Positions 54,569 through 62,811 of a DNA stretch of 64,000 nt are shown in pieces (position 1 is the stretch's first letter; every line of letters starts with the position of its first letter). Location: contig JAFRST010000036.1 in NCBI GenBank assembly GCA_017427465.1, forward strand, positions 1 to 64,000, read 5' to 3'. The translations under genes were made by a program, and so were the position numbers. This DNA comes from Clostridiales bacterium (lineage in GTDB: Bacteria; Bacillota; Clostridia; Saccharofermentanales; Saccharofermentanaceae). The notes beneath the pieces were generated by a model, which saw nothing but the letters and a program-made list of their open reading frames with translations, did no database searches and was not told the origin of the DNA.

Positions 54569-55203
54569 CGGGATACAGCATATGAGTATATTCCGGCGAC
54601 TACGACCAGAATGACCGTTCCCCACAGCAATAGAGCGACCGCTCCGCTTGTTCCGCCGATCATGGCGAATGCTTCGATGAGGAACAGAATACCAAGTAAG
54701 ACCATGAGCATGCCTGTGAAACGCTGGGTCTTGTTCCAGGCGTCTTCATCATCCATGATCCACGGGAATCTTACGCCTATCCAGCCGTTGGGCCTTACAG
54801 TCGGAATGACATTTCCTAAACCTGCGAAAATGATCCCGATCAATATCATTGTTATTGTCATGTCATTGATAGGGTACCCGAACGCTTCGATCAGCATCAT
54901 TCCCTGTAATGAACAGGATAATAGAGGCCAGATGAATAGTATGCTCGCAAATACCTTGGGCGATTTCTCCATAAAAGAATGAAGCGCAACCGCAAGGATC
55001 AGTGCAAGTCCCGCACAAATGCCCGGAAGCAATGAAATACTCAGCATTTTGTTTGCGTATGCATCAGCTTCACCTGCAATGCTGTAATGGATCGGAAGCT
55101 GGTCCGGAAGCTTGTCATAAAGGATCAAACCTATAGCAAACGGCAGCAAACTGATCACGATACATAAGACAGATACTAATATCCCTTTATTCCTGTTTGT
55201 CAT
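54565..55203 (-). CDS. sdpI: SdpI-like membrane protein
   Basis: 212 residues, about six transmembrane segments. The DUF1648 N-terminal part has LPDQLPIHYSIAGEADAY, and the SdpI domain has PTVRPNGWIGVRFPW and WNKTQRFTG. In Bacillus subtilis SdpI gives immunity to the SDP killing peptide and also sequesters SdpR. No sdpABC toxin genes are in the window, so here it may be an orphan. Overlaps sdpR by 17 bases. Confidence 0.9.
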   Translation of the reverse strand: MTNRNKGILVSVLCIVISLLPFAIGLILYDKLPDQLPIHYSIAGEADAYANKMLSISLLPGICAGLALILAVALHSFMEKSPKVFASILFIWPLLSCSLQGMMLIEAFGYPINDMTITMILIGIIFAGLGNVIPTVRPNGWIGVRFPWIMDDEDAWNKTQRFTGMLMVLLGILFLIEAFAMIGGTSGAVALLLWGTVILVVVAGIYSYAVSR

Positions 55204-55471
55204 CTGAACTATCCCCCTTCAGATCACTAAGCCAAAGCATCATTTCTTCCACGACGGTCATGTTAAGTCCGTAGTAGATGAAGTTCTTTTCCTTCTTCTC
55301 ATAAATGAGGTCTGCTTTTTTAAGTACCGACAGGTGGTATGACACCGTTGCCCCGGTCATATCGAAATTAGATGCGATATCACCGGCCGACATCATGCCG
55401 CCCTTAAGCATAGTCAGTATCCGCCTTCTTACCGGATCTGATAAAGCTTTAAATGTATCTTCAAAAGCCAT
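55187..55471 (-). CDS. sdpR: SdpR-like ArsR-family repressor
   Basis: 94 residues. Winged helix of the SdpR group: FKALSDPVRRRILTMLKGG, then TGATVSYHLSVLKKADLI as recognition helix and KNFIYYGLN as wing. No metal-binding cysteines. It likely represses its own operon through the palindrome just upstream. ATG 55471 is preferred, with AGGTG before it; the frame is open to 55519 but that would include the operator. Confidence 0.9.
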   Translation of the reverse strand: MAFEDTFKALSDPVRRRILTMLKGGMMSAGDIASNFDMTGATVSYHLSVLKKADLIYEKKEKNFIYYGLNMTVVEEMMLWLSDLKGDSSDDKQE

Positions 55472-55478
55472 AAGACAC

Positions 55479-55502
55479 CTATTTAGAAATCTATCTAAAT
55501 AG
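55479..55502. promoter_or_regulatory. Operator of the sdpRI pair
   Basis: CTATTTAGA and TCTAAATAG form a perfect 9-bp inverted repeat around six bases, eight bases before the sdpR start codon. Placement and symmetry fit an ArsR-family binding site. Confidence 0.75.
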
Positions 55503-55553
55503 TATTGCCGCCGGTTCAATTTGTCAATGATTTTTGGTATTAACCGGATTGCG

Positions 55554-55581
55554 ATTACAATTCTATAGTGAATGGTATAAT
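55554..55581 (+). promoter_or_regulatory. Promoter of the lipoprotein gene
   Basis: ATTACA, 16-bp spacer, TATAAT; start near 55588, 46 bases before the chosen start codon. Confidence 0.65.
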
Positions 55582-55633
55582 TACCGTGTCCGAAGGTAAC
55601 TTCAGACGAAAAAACTTTTATATGGGGAAAAAT

Positions 55634-56530
55634 ATGAAAAGAGTAAAAATCTGTGCATTGGCACTAAGCGCATGCATGGCTGCCGGAGCCATGGCAGGCT
55701 GCAAGAAGACAGAAGAAACTTCTGTACCATCCGGAAGCATCTTGGATACTGTAACATCTGAGAGCAGTTCTGAAGCTGAGACTTCAGGTACTATCTCTGA
55801 ATCGGTAACACCTGAGAGCAGCTCGGAAGCTACATCTGAAGACACCCAATCTACTTCAGAATCTAAAGCTACATCTGCGCCGAGCGACACTAAGGCAACA
55901 AGCGGTGATGATTCAAATATCTCTTTGGATGCGGAAAGCCAGGAGTATGCCAATACTTTTGTAACTAACTTTGTTGAGCAGTATTTCTGGGATTTTGACA
56001 GTTCTTCAGCTGAGCTTGACCGTTACCTTGATTTTGTTCATATCCATCTCAAGATCAATTCAAGAGATTCTGTTACCGATGTTAAGAATGGTGAACTTAC
56101 CTTTGAGACATTTACGGTTGAGAAGGCCCAGACGGTCGTCGGCAGATATTTCGGTAAAGGTCTGAAGGAAGAAGACTGCAAGAATCTTTCTGCTCCTCCG
56201 GATGCCTATGGAGATTTTGCTGCAGGACCTTACTACAAAGACGGTAAGATCTGGTATCAGGCAGGCGCAGGTGAGAGTTACAACCGTATCGGTATTGTAG
56301 ATACCATTAAGAATAACGGTAACGGAACTCTGACAATAAAGTTCACTGTATATGAGATCGATCTTGACACATTCTCTTCGCTCGACAGCAACGGCCTTAA
56401 GGCTTACTACAAGCTCAGTCCCGGAAAGGCATCAATGGACAAGACGCTCAAAAAAGTCTCTTACGGATCGGCAGTTGTTGATGTAGGACAATCAGGATCA
56501 TATCTTCTGAAGTCTTATGATATTGCCTGA
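55634..56530 (+). CDS. Lipoprotein with Ser/Thr-rich linker
   Basis: 298 residues. Signal peptide with lipobox MAGC, Cys23. Residues ~25-105 are rich in Ser, Thr and Glu (SESSSEAETSGT repeats), likely a spacer through the wall. Residues ~110-298 form an alpha/beta domain not recognised with confidence (EYANTFVTNFVEQYFWDF, AAGPYYKDGKIWYQAGAGES). GGGGA precedes ATG 55634; an upstream ATG at 55568 lies before the predicted transcription start. A cell-surface role is likely, nothing more specific. Confidence 0.8.
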   Translation: MKRVKICALALSACMAAGAMAGCKKTEETSVPSGSILDTVTSESSSEAETSGTISESVTPESSSEATSEDTQSTSESKATSAPSDTKATSGDDSNISLDAESQEYANTFVTNFVEQYFWDFDSSSAELDRYLDFVHIHLKINSRDSVTDVKNGELTFETFTVEKAQTVVGRYFGKGLKEEDCKNLSAPPDAYGDFAAGPYYKDGKIWYQAGAGESYNRIGIVDTIKNNGNGTLTIKFTVYEIDLDTFSSLDSNGLKAYYKLSPGKASMDKTLKKVSYGSAVVDVGQSGSYLLKSYDIA

Positions 56531-56589
56531 TAAGTAATATAAAGATTTGTAAAAAGAGAAATAACCTGTCCATATAGGGTGACAGTATT

Positions 56590-56787
56590 ATGAATAAAAG
56601 GAAGATCGCAATTATGGCCGCGGGAGCGTTGTCCATGATTACGGTCTTCTTTTTAGTGGAAATGTTAAAGCATGGCAAAAAGCATAAGCTGCCTTTAGAC
56701 AAAACTTATTCCGCAGTTCTTTTATCAGTCAGTATATCGATAATAAGAGCCCAGCGAGCGACCTGGACAGGGTTTTCCTTGGGATAG
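56590..56787 (+). CDS. Possible small membrane protein
   Basis: 65 residues, beginning with a basic MNKRK and one hydrophobic helix (about 6-25). The last third lies over the 3' end of the opposite VTT-PlsC gene, which weakens the case. An AGGGTG eight bases upstream is a modest ribosome site. No family recognised; it may not be a gene. Confidence 0.25.
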   Translation: MNKRKIAIMAAGALSMITVFFLVEMLKHGKKHKLPLDKTYSAVLLSVSISIIRAQRATWTGFSLG

Positions 56788-58565
56788 AAGAAGTGCAGTT
56801 TGCTATTGTGATAAAGCTCGATCCTCTTTCCGCATTTGTATTCCAGCGCAGGTATCTTTTCAGTCGGAATAGTGAATTCATAAGAAACGGATCTGTATGT
56901 CAGTTTGTCCTTATCAAGCGTTAAGATGCCTTCTTCACTCTTAAGAGTCTTTCCTTTGCCTGAGAATACTTTGACCTTTACATTTGATGTAAGTGTTAAT
57001 GTGTCAGTCTCTTTTTCTTCTAAAGCCCTGATTGCATCGTAGTAGGCCGGAATGGTCTTGACCGGATCAGTGAAGTGATATCTCTCATCAAGCGTGTGGA
57101 CGGCGCCGCAGGAACGGCAAATGAGCGTGTTGCCTTTGCCTGCTGTCTTATAGAGATCGCCGCAGTCTGCACAGCGGTACAAGAGCCTCTCAAGACCTGC
57201 AGCCTTATCTCTCTGACGGTATCTGTGATTCGTAAGTAGAGATGCATCGGTATATAGAGTCTCTGCAATGATGCGGTCTAATTCTTCGCCGTTCATGGAA
57301 GATATCTCGCTTCTCTTAAGGACTCTTTTTACCGTAACGTACACATCGGTATTATAAGTTCTCTTGCGCCATTTGGGCTTGACATAATAACCGCCTTCGA
57401 TCTTTGCGAGGACGATATCGACATTCAGTTTTTTATAGAACTCTCCGCCTTTTTCGACGATCTTATTTGTGCGTCCGTCAGGGGAGATGCGGCCCTCAGG
57501 GTAGATTAATACCGGGTGCCCTCTTTTAATCAGCGTTTTAAGCTTCATCGCTGCTCTGAAGTCTGTCGTAAAGAGCTTTTTTGGGATGAAGCCGCAATGC
57601 TTTACGATTGTTTTGAAAAGAGGTTTGTTGCAATAGCTTTCTTTTATCAGGCATGACGGATTTTTTGCGTTGGCCAGATAGTGAAGATAAGAGTAATCCT
57701 CTGAATTCTCGTGATTGGCTAGCAGGATGTACGGCGCTTCGGCTTCATTAAGTAGCACGTCGTCGATTACGGGCTTCTTCCTGCCGATGTGGAGGATCTT
57801 AATAACAGCGAAGAAGATGTCGTAGTAGAGCGAAGCAGGTGTCTTGTCTGTGTCCTTAAGGACGAACTTATGCATAAACCAATATATCAGCGCGAAAAGA
57901 AGCACTGACAGGATGATTACTATAACCACCAGGAGCCAGAGCGGAATGTTGCTCGACAGGAATGCCATTCCGGCCTGTCCGATAAGGACTGAGACGACGA
58001 CGGACGGAATAGCGCTGGTGGCAACTGTAAGCATGTATTTGCCGTATGAGAGCTTGGTGCTGCTTCCGTAATAACAGATGGCACCGAAAGGTATGAACGG
58101 CATAAAGAAAAGAAGATACAACAACAAGACTGTGTTACGGTCCTGAGCTGCTGAAGCGATCTTATCTATTGCGCCTCTCTGTCTCTCGTATGTGGAGCTC
58201 TTGTAATTAAAGACACGGACGAGAAGGAATATGATGGTGGCGCCAAGGCAGATGCCGATATCACACAAGGGAAGAGACAGGTAGATCGGATAACTCAAAC
58301 CGCTGGAGATTTGAATAAACTCCGCTGAAATGAAGATTACTACCATCTGCAGAGCTTCGATAAGGATTACGCTGATTCCGCCTGCCACACCATTGTTCAT
58401 GAGGATCTCGCTGGCGCCTGCAGTATCGCCGTTCATCTGCATTTTAAACAGAGGGACCATTATATCCTTAGCAAAGTAAACGAATAACAGAACAATGATC
58501 ACCAGGATTATTGCCATAGCGATCCTTTCTGCAGTAAAGAATTTGTTCTTTTTGCGGTCAGCCAT
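56706..58565 (-). CDS. Fused VTT (DedA-like) - PlsC acyltransferase - zinc ribbon protein
   Basis: 619 residues. Residues ~10-255 are a VTT/SNARE-associated membrane domain (EFIQISSGLSYPIYLSLPL, FFMPFIPFGAICYYGSSTKL). Residues ~265-420 are a PlsC acyltransferase with the H-x4-D motif NHENSED (His ~285) and PEGRIS. A Cys4 zinc ribbon follows (CADC - CRSC, ~465-482), then a C-terminal beta-rich domain to the end. VTT proteins are linked to lipid scrambling, PlsC to acylation of lysophosphatidate; one protein may scramble and acylate lipid. The start at 58565 has GGAG 13 bases away; 58601 has none. Confidence 0.85.
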   Translation of the reverse strand: MADRKKNKFFTAERIAMAIILVIIVLLFVYFAKDIMVPLFKMQMNGDTAGASEILMNNGVAGGISVILIEALQMVVIFISAEFIQISSGLSYPIYLSLPLCDIGICLGATIIFLLVRVFNYKSSTYERQRGAIDKIASAAQDRNTVLLLYLLFFMPFIPFGAICYYGSSTKLSYGKYMLTVATSAIPSVVVSVLIGQAGMAFLSSNIPLWLLVVIVIILSVLLFALIYWFMHKFVLKDTDKTPASLYYDIFFAVIKILHIGRKKPVIDDVLLNEAEAPYILLANHENSEDYSYLHYLANAKNPSCLIKESYCNKPLFKTIVKHCGFIPKKLFTTDFRAAMKLKTLIKRGHPVLIYPEGRISPDGRTNKIVEKGGEFYKKLNVDIVLAKIEGGYYVKPKWRKRTYNTDVYVTVKRVLKRSEISSMNGEELDRIIAETLYTDASLLTNHRYRQRDKAAGLERLLYRCADCGDLYKTAGKGNTLICRSCGAVHTLDERYHFTDPVKTIPAYYDAIRALEEKETDTLTLTSNVKVKVFSGKGKTLKSEEGILTLDKDKLTYRSVSYEFTIPTEKIPALEYKCGKRIELYHNSKLHFFYPKENPVQVARWALIIDILTDKRTAE

Positions 58566-58702
58566 ATATTTATTATAACTCCAATAAGGATTAACAAGCA
58601 TTTTATAAATTTACACGCAAGCGTAACAGGGCGTGTGATATTATCAGGTTATGAAAAATACTATGTGCAGATACGGCTTCAAAAGATCAGAGGTGTTGCT
58701 AC

Positions 58703-60613
58703 ATGGCCTCTCATAATGCAACTGCTCCTGCAAGCAGAAAAAGCCTGTTCTCTTTGGTCCGGACTAAGATAAATAAGTTCTTTCAGGACTTCTGGGAGTT
58801 CTTAAAGAGCGTCCTGTCGTTGTTCAGGCTGGATTTCTGTGAAGCGATGCTCTTTATCCTGTTCTGCACGATATTTACCGCGTTTGCTACATCTATCCTG
58901 AAAAAACTGCTGTTCGGTGCGATGATGTGGGTCAGCGGAGAGACGTACATCGCGCCGGCTAATGCCAAGCATGTATTCTTCCATCCGGTATCGATAGTGC
59001 TGATGATCATATTTGCGGTCATCATTACGTTGTTCTCTTTATTTGAGATAGCAGGACTGCTTCATACTTTTTCTGTTGCCAAGGCAGGTTACGAGACTAA
59101 TCTCACATGCATGTTCCTGGCAGGATTCCGGGCATGCAGGAAGGCGCTTAATCCCAGGAACTGGCCTTTGATCCTGTTTGTCCTTGTACTGTTCCCGCTG
59201 ACGAAGGTCCTGCCGCTGTCCAGTTCTACTTTCAAGCTGATCCTGCCGGGCTTTGTCAATCAGACGATCGATTACACCAGATGGCTGAATCTTCTTTACA
59301 ACGCCGCTTATCTGACGCTTATCATTTTCCTGACCGTTTATGTTTTCTCGATCAACAGTTTTATCCTGCAGAAGGAGTCATTTTTTAAGAGCTGTTCAAA
59401 GTCGCGAAAACTCGTAAAGGGGCATTTTGTCGAGATCTTGCTCACGATGTTTCTGCTTACTATCATACTGAATTTCCTGATAAACTCCATCTCATCGGTC
59501 ATTGTTGTCAACGGCAAAGAAGCGATATCTTTCTTAAAAGGTGACAGCAGCATCGTTTCCAAAACGGAAGATGTCGGAACATACACTTATGTTTTGCGTC
59601 AGATATTAAGGAGCATTATCTCGCCCGCTATCAATAATGCTGCGCTGACGGCACTGTTTTATAAGTATCTGGACGAGAAGAACGAACACCATACACTGTC
59701 CGAAGATATTTTTAAGGTAAAGCATTATACAAAACGCAGAACGGTATTGGTTTTGGCCGCACTCGGAGTAATGTCTTTCGGAATATTTGTAGCTATGACG
59801 TACAGATATTCTTTCCTAATGGAAGATGTGGACAGACCGCTCGTATGCGCCCACAGGGGAGATAACGTAAATGCACCCGAGAACACGATGCCTGCATTTG
59901 AACTGGCGGCAAGTGAGAACCTGAAATGGATAGAGCTCGATGTTCACCAGACTTCTGATGGTGTCATCGTCTGCAATCACGATCAGACTCTAAAGAGAGT
60001 GACAGGGCAGAATCTCACCATACATGACCACATTTACAAGGAATTATCCGAATGTGAGTTGGGTGAGTGGATGCCGGGAGATTATGACGATGTTTATATA
60101 GCGACTCTTGAAGAAGCGCTCATTCTGGCAAAAGAAAATGACATGAATGTCCAGGTAGAGCTGAAAGGTCATCCGGCTGATGTAAACTTTGAAGAAAATG
60201 TCCTGAAGATCATAAATGAGACTGACATGAGGGACAATGTCATGATCATATCCCAGGATGCTTCCAGACTGGAGCGCGTTGCCGAACTCGATCCTGAGAT
60301 AACCAAGGGCTACTGCATGTTCCTTGCAATGGGCGAGCTCGATGATATTGAATACACTGATAACATTACCATTGAAGAGACATATGTCACACCTGAACTT
60401 GTCCGCGACATGCACGAGAAAGGCATAATGGTCTTCTGCTGGACTGTTGACCGCGATGAGACGGTACAGTACCTTGTAAGCTGTGATGTTGATGTTATCG
60501 GTACTGATGATCCTATGCTGATAACCGATGCTCTCGATAAGGCTGACTATTCCGGAGGCTTTTCAAGAGCATTCCACATAGTAATGCACATGATCGCACA
60601 TATGGATAAATAA
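58703..60613 (+). CDS. Membrane-anchored glycerophosphodiester phosphodiesterase
   Basis: 636 residues. The first ~370 form a membrane domain with about seven or eight hydrophobic segments (glycerophosphodiesterase membrane domain type). Residues ~378-625 are a GDPD domain: CAHRGDNVNAPENT with catalytic His ~382, ELDVHQTSDGVIVCNHD, VQVELKG and CWTVDRDETVQYL. It releases glycerol-3-phosphate from lipid head-group products or teichoic-type polymers; the active site likely faces outward. AGAGGTG precedes the start. It is divergent from the VTT-PlsC gene. Confidence 0.92.
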   Translation: MASHNATAPASRKSLFSLVRTKINKFFQDFWEFLKSVLSLFRLDFCEAMLFILFCTIFTAFATSILKKLLFGAMMWVSGETYIAPANAKHVFFHPVSIVLMIIFAVIITLFSLFEIAGLLHTFSVAKAGYETNLTCMFLAGFRACRKALNPRNWPLILFVLVLFPLTKVLPLSSSTFKLILPGFVNQTIDYTRWLNLLYNAAYLTLIIFLTVYVFSINSFILQKESFFKSCSKSRKLVKGHFVEILLTMFLLTIILNFLINSISSVIVVNGKEAISFLKGDSSIVSKTEDVGTYTYVLRQILRSIISPAINNAALTALFYKYLDEKNEHHTLSEDIFKVKHYTKRRTVLVLAALGVMSFGIFVAMTYRYSFLMEDVDRPLVCAHRGDNVNAPENTMPAFELAASENLKWIELDVHQTSDGVIVCNHDQTLKRVTGQNLTIHDHIYKELSECELGEWMPGDYDDVYIATLEEALILAKENDMNVQVELKGHPADVNFEENVLKIINETDMRDNVMIISQDASRLERVAELDPEITKGYCMFLAMGELDDIEYTDNITIEETYVTPELVRDMHEKGIMVFCWTVDRDETVQYLVSCDVDVIGTDDPMLITDALDKADYSGGFSRAFHIVMHMIAHMDK

Positions 60614-60651
60614 CCGCGAAAAACGGTTAAGATGAATGATAAGGAGTTGCC

Positions 60652-61440
60652 ATGAATAAGATCTTCGCGCAGGTTCAAGAGTATATGCACAAGGCGTTGG
60701 ATGAGAAACACCCTTCGCTTAAGAAATCCGATCTGGAGAAGGACGGAGCCGTCTTTTATATGAACGGCAAGAACGGCACCGAGTTTGACTGGTATGTCAA
60801 TGATCATCTGCCGTGTTTCTTCATTTTTTATAATGACAAAGAGAACCTGGGTGCCGTTAAGGCTACGCTCTATACCGACGGCGGCCTGAGCGTCTATGTC
60901 TATGGCGACAGGGGCCACGCGGATCCTGTGGAAATGAATTATATGATTGAAGCTGATGAGAAGGAGATCCTTTATCTGGCTGTTCTTCTTGCGAAGAATG
61001 CAGACGGCAATAAAGTCTGGGATGATGATATCAGTAAGCTTGATTGTGAAGGCGTTCCTGATGAAGAAGAATTAAAAGTATTCCTTTCTCTTAAAGATGC
61101 CTTTGAGCCTATGGTAGAGCGTAAGAACATGATGGGTCAGATCGTTATGGTCTCCAAGAAGGTCCGCGAAGGAGGGTTTAAGATCGGCTACGGAGTCCGT
61201 GACGAGCCTGTGGATGAGAACGACAGCGGTTGGTTTTTCAGCGTTGGAGATGAGACTGACGAGTATATAAACGATACCGGTAATATTGAGATATGGTCAG
61301 TTAATTCCGCTCTGATGTATGAACCTGCTCTCATGGAGTTTATTACTGAGCCTTATGGCACGGGCATTGTGCGCGTCTCGTCTGATAAGTTCGAACCGGA
61401 TGAGCCCGGCAAAGAGGTTTTTATAGAGAAGAAAAAATAA
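60652..61440 (+). CDS. DUF2185 (Imm33-type) protein
   Basis: 262 residues. The first ~150 residues are not recognised. Residues ~160-245 match the DUF2185/immunity protein Imm33 pattern: VMVSKKVREGGFKIGYGVRDE, DSGWFFSVGDETDEY and ALMEFI. Related proteins neutralise polymorphic toxins, but no toxin is nearby. Ribosome site AAGGAG. The DUF4026-DUF2314 gene follows after 45 bases. Confidence 0.8.
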   Translation: MNKIFAQVQEYMHKALDEKHPSLKKSDLEKDGAVFYMNGKNGTEFDWYVNDHLPCFFIFYNDKENLGAVKATLYTDGGLSVYVYGDRGHADPVEMNYMIEADEKEILYLAVLLAKNADGNKVWDDDISKLDCEGVPDEEELKVFLSLKDAFEPMVERKNMMGQIVMVSKKVREGGFKIGYGVRDEPVDENDSGWFFSVGDETDEYINDTGNIEIWSVNSALMYEPALMEFITEPYGTGIVRVSSDKFEPDEPGKEVFIEKKK

Positions 61441-61485
61441 AACTGCCGGGAGATTTATCCCGGTCTGAACAAAGGGGGTAATAGT

Positions 61486-62718
61486 ATGAGAGAACAGTCG
61501 TTTATGATCGTGATCCCGAAGAACCGGTCAGTCATGGATGATCCCAAAGGCTTTCTTGATAACCTGGCTGCTAATGAGCATATCAATATCAAAAATGTTG
61601 ATATGGAAGAAGAGCGGGGCCTGGTGATCAATCTGGAAGTTGACGGCAAGCCTCATCAGATAAATGTCTTTCCTACGGATGTTGAGGTCCCGCCGATTGT
61701 CCGTCCCGAGCATGTCTTTTCCGAAGAAGAATATCAGCTGATCGATGAGGCCAGATCCGGCATTGTAGTCAACATGGACTTTGACGAAGAAAATGCAAGG
61801 TGCTTCCACGACCAGCTTCGTATCATTGATGCTATGTTCCCTGATATACTGGCAGTTCTTGATTGTCCTGCTGAAAAGCTCCTGTCAGGCGTATGGGTAT
61901 CGTTGGCAGCTCAGTCTGATACACCTCCTTCACCCAGGTATCTTTTTACGGTTCAGGCGATCTCTGGGGATAACGATGAAGTCTGGCTGCATTCTCACGG
62001 CCTTAAGAGATGCGGAATGTATGAGCTTGAGATATTGTGCTCTGACAGCGAGATGTGCAATGAGCACTATAAGATAATCGAATCCTTTGCTTTCCAGATG
62101 ATCGAGAATGAGGAAGCTTTTGAGCCGGGTGAAGCGGTTTTTGTAGCGCAGATCAGCAGATCTTACGTGGTGTGTACGGCTGTAGACTGGAAGGAAGCAC
62201 TTAAGTTCTATCCTGAGGCCACGCTCGGCACCGAAGAAGACAGAGACGATGAGGTCCACAGCGAAGATACATATGTGCTCATGATGTACAACAACCCCGA
62301 TGCGGAGAAAGCAAAGCAGTACAGCAAGATTCAGCTTATTAACCCGCATCTTAAGAATAATCCCATGTTCCTGTTCTCCAATTCCGAGACAGAGAGGATG
62401 AGAAGCCTTGCCGTTGAGCGTATCCCTTACATGAAGATGGGATTCGAGAATAAGGATAACAAGGTCATCGTGAAGATCGGCCTTTTGACAGATAAGGAGT
62501 ATTGGAAGGACGACAAGCCCCAGAGGGAACACATCTGGTTCGAGCTTAAGGAAGTCAAAGAAGACTCGGTTGTGGCTGAACTGACCCAGGAACCTTACTA
62601 TGTGTCAGGAATCAAGCCTGGAGATACCGGAACATATCCGTTCTCTGATATTACAGACTGGCTTATTTACACGAAGGACGGCAACATAACGCCCGACGAC
62701 GCTTACAGGCTTATCTGA
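61486..62718 (+). CDS. DUF4026-DUF2314 protein
   Basis: 410 residues. The N-terminal ~290 match the general look of DUF4026 (IVIPKNRSVMDDPKGF, then VVCTAVDWKEALKFYPEATLGTE). The C-terminal ~75 match DUF2314 (EHIWFELKEVKEDSVVAELTQ, GDTGTYPFSDITDW). Function unknown for both. Probably cotranscribed with the DUF2185 gene. No signal peptide or membrane segment. Ribosome site AAGGGGG. Confidence 0.8.
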   Translation: MREQSFMIVIPKNRSVMDDPKGFLDNLAANEHINIKNVDMEEERGLVINLEVDGKPHQINVFPTDVEVPPIVRPEHVFSEEEYQLIDEARSGIVVNMDFDEENARCFHDQLRIIDAMFPDILAVLDCPAEKLLSGVWVSLAAQSDTPPSPRYLFTVQAISGDNDEVWLHSHGLKRCGMYELEILCSDSEMCNEHYKIIESFAFQMIENEEAFEPGEAVFVAQISRSYVVCTAVDWKEALKFYPEATLGTEEDRDDEVHSEDTYVLMMYNNPDAEKAKQYSKIQLINPHLKNNPMFLFSNSETERMRSLAVERIPYMKMGFENKDNKVIVKIGLLTDKEYWKDDKPQREHIWFELKEVKEDSVVAELTQEPYYVSGIKPGDTGTYPFSDITDWLIYTKDGNITPDDAYRLI

Positions 62719-62811
62719 ATTACATAAAAGATAACAATTTTCTTTTAGAGAGTTTATAATATTAGAAGGCCCGCTCCGGACCTTTAGAAATAGTTAGCAG
62801 GAGGCTTCACA

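Noticed and set aside
60611-60630. AACCG/CGGTT hairpin after the GDPD gene as a terminator
   Set aside because: The stem is only five or six pairs and no T run follows.
61446-61463. CCGGGA/TCCCGG hairpin between the DUF2185 and DUF4026 genes as a terminator
   Set aside because: No T tract follows; it is more likely harmless within a co-transcript.
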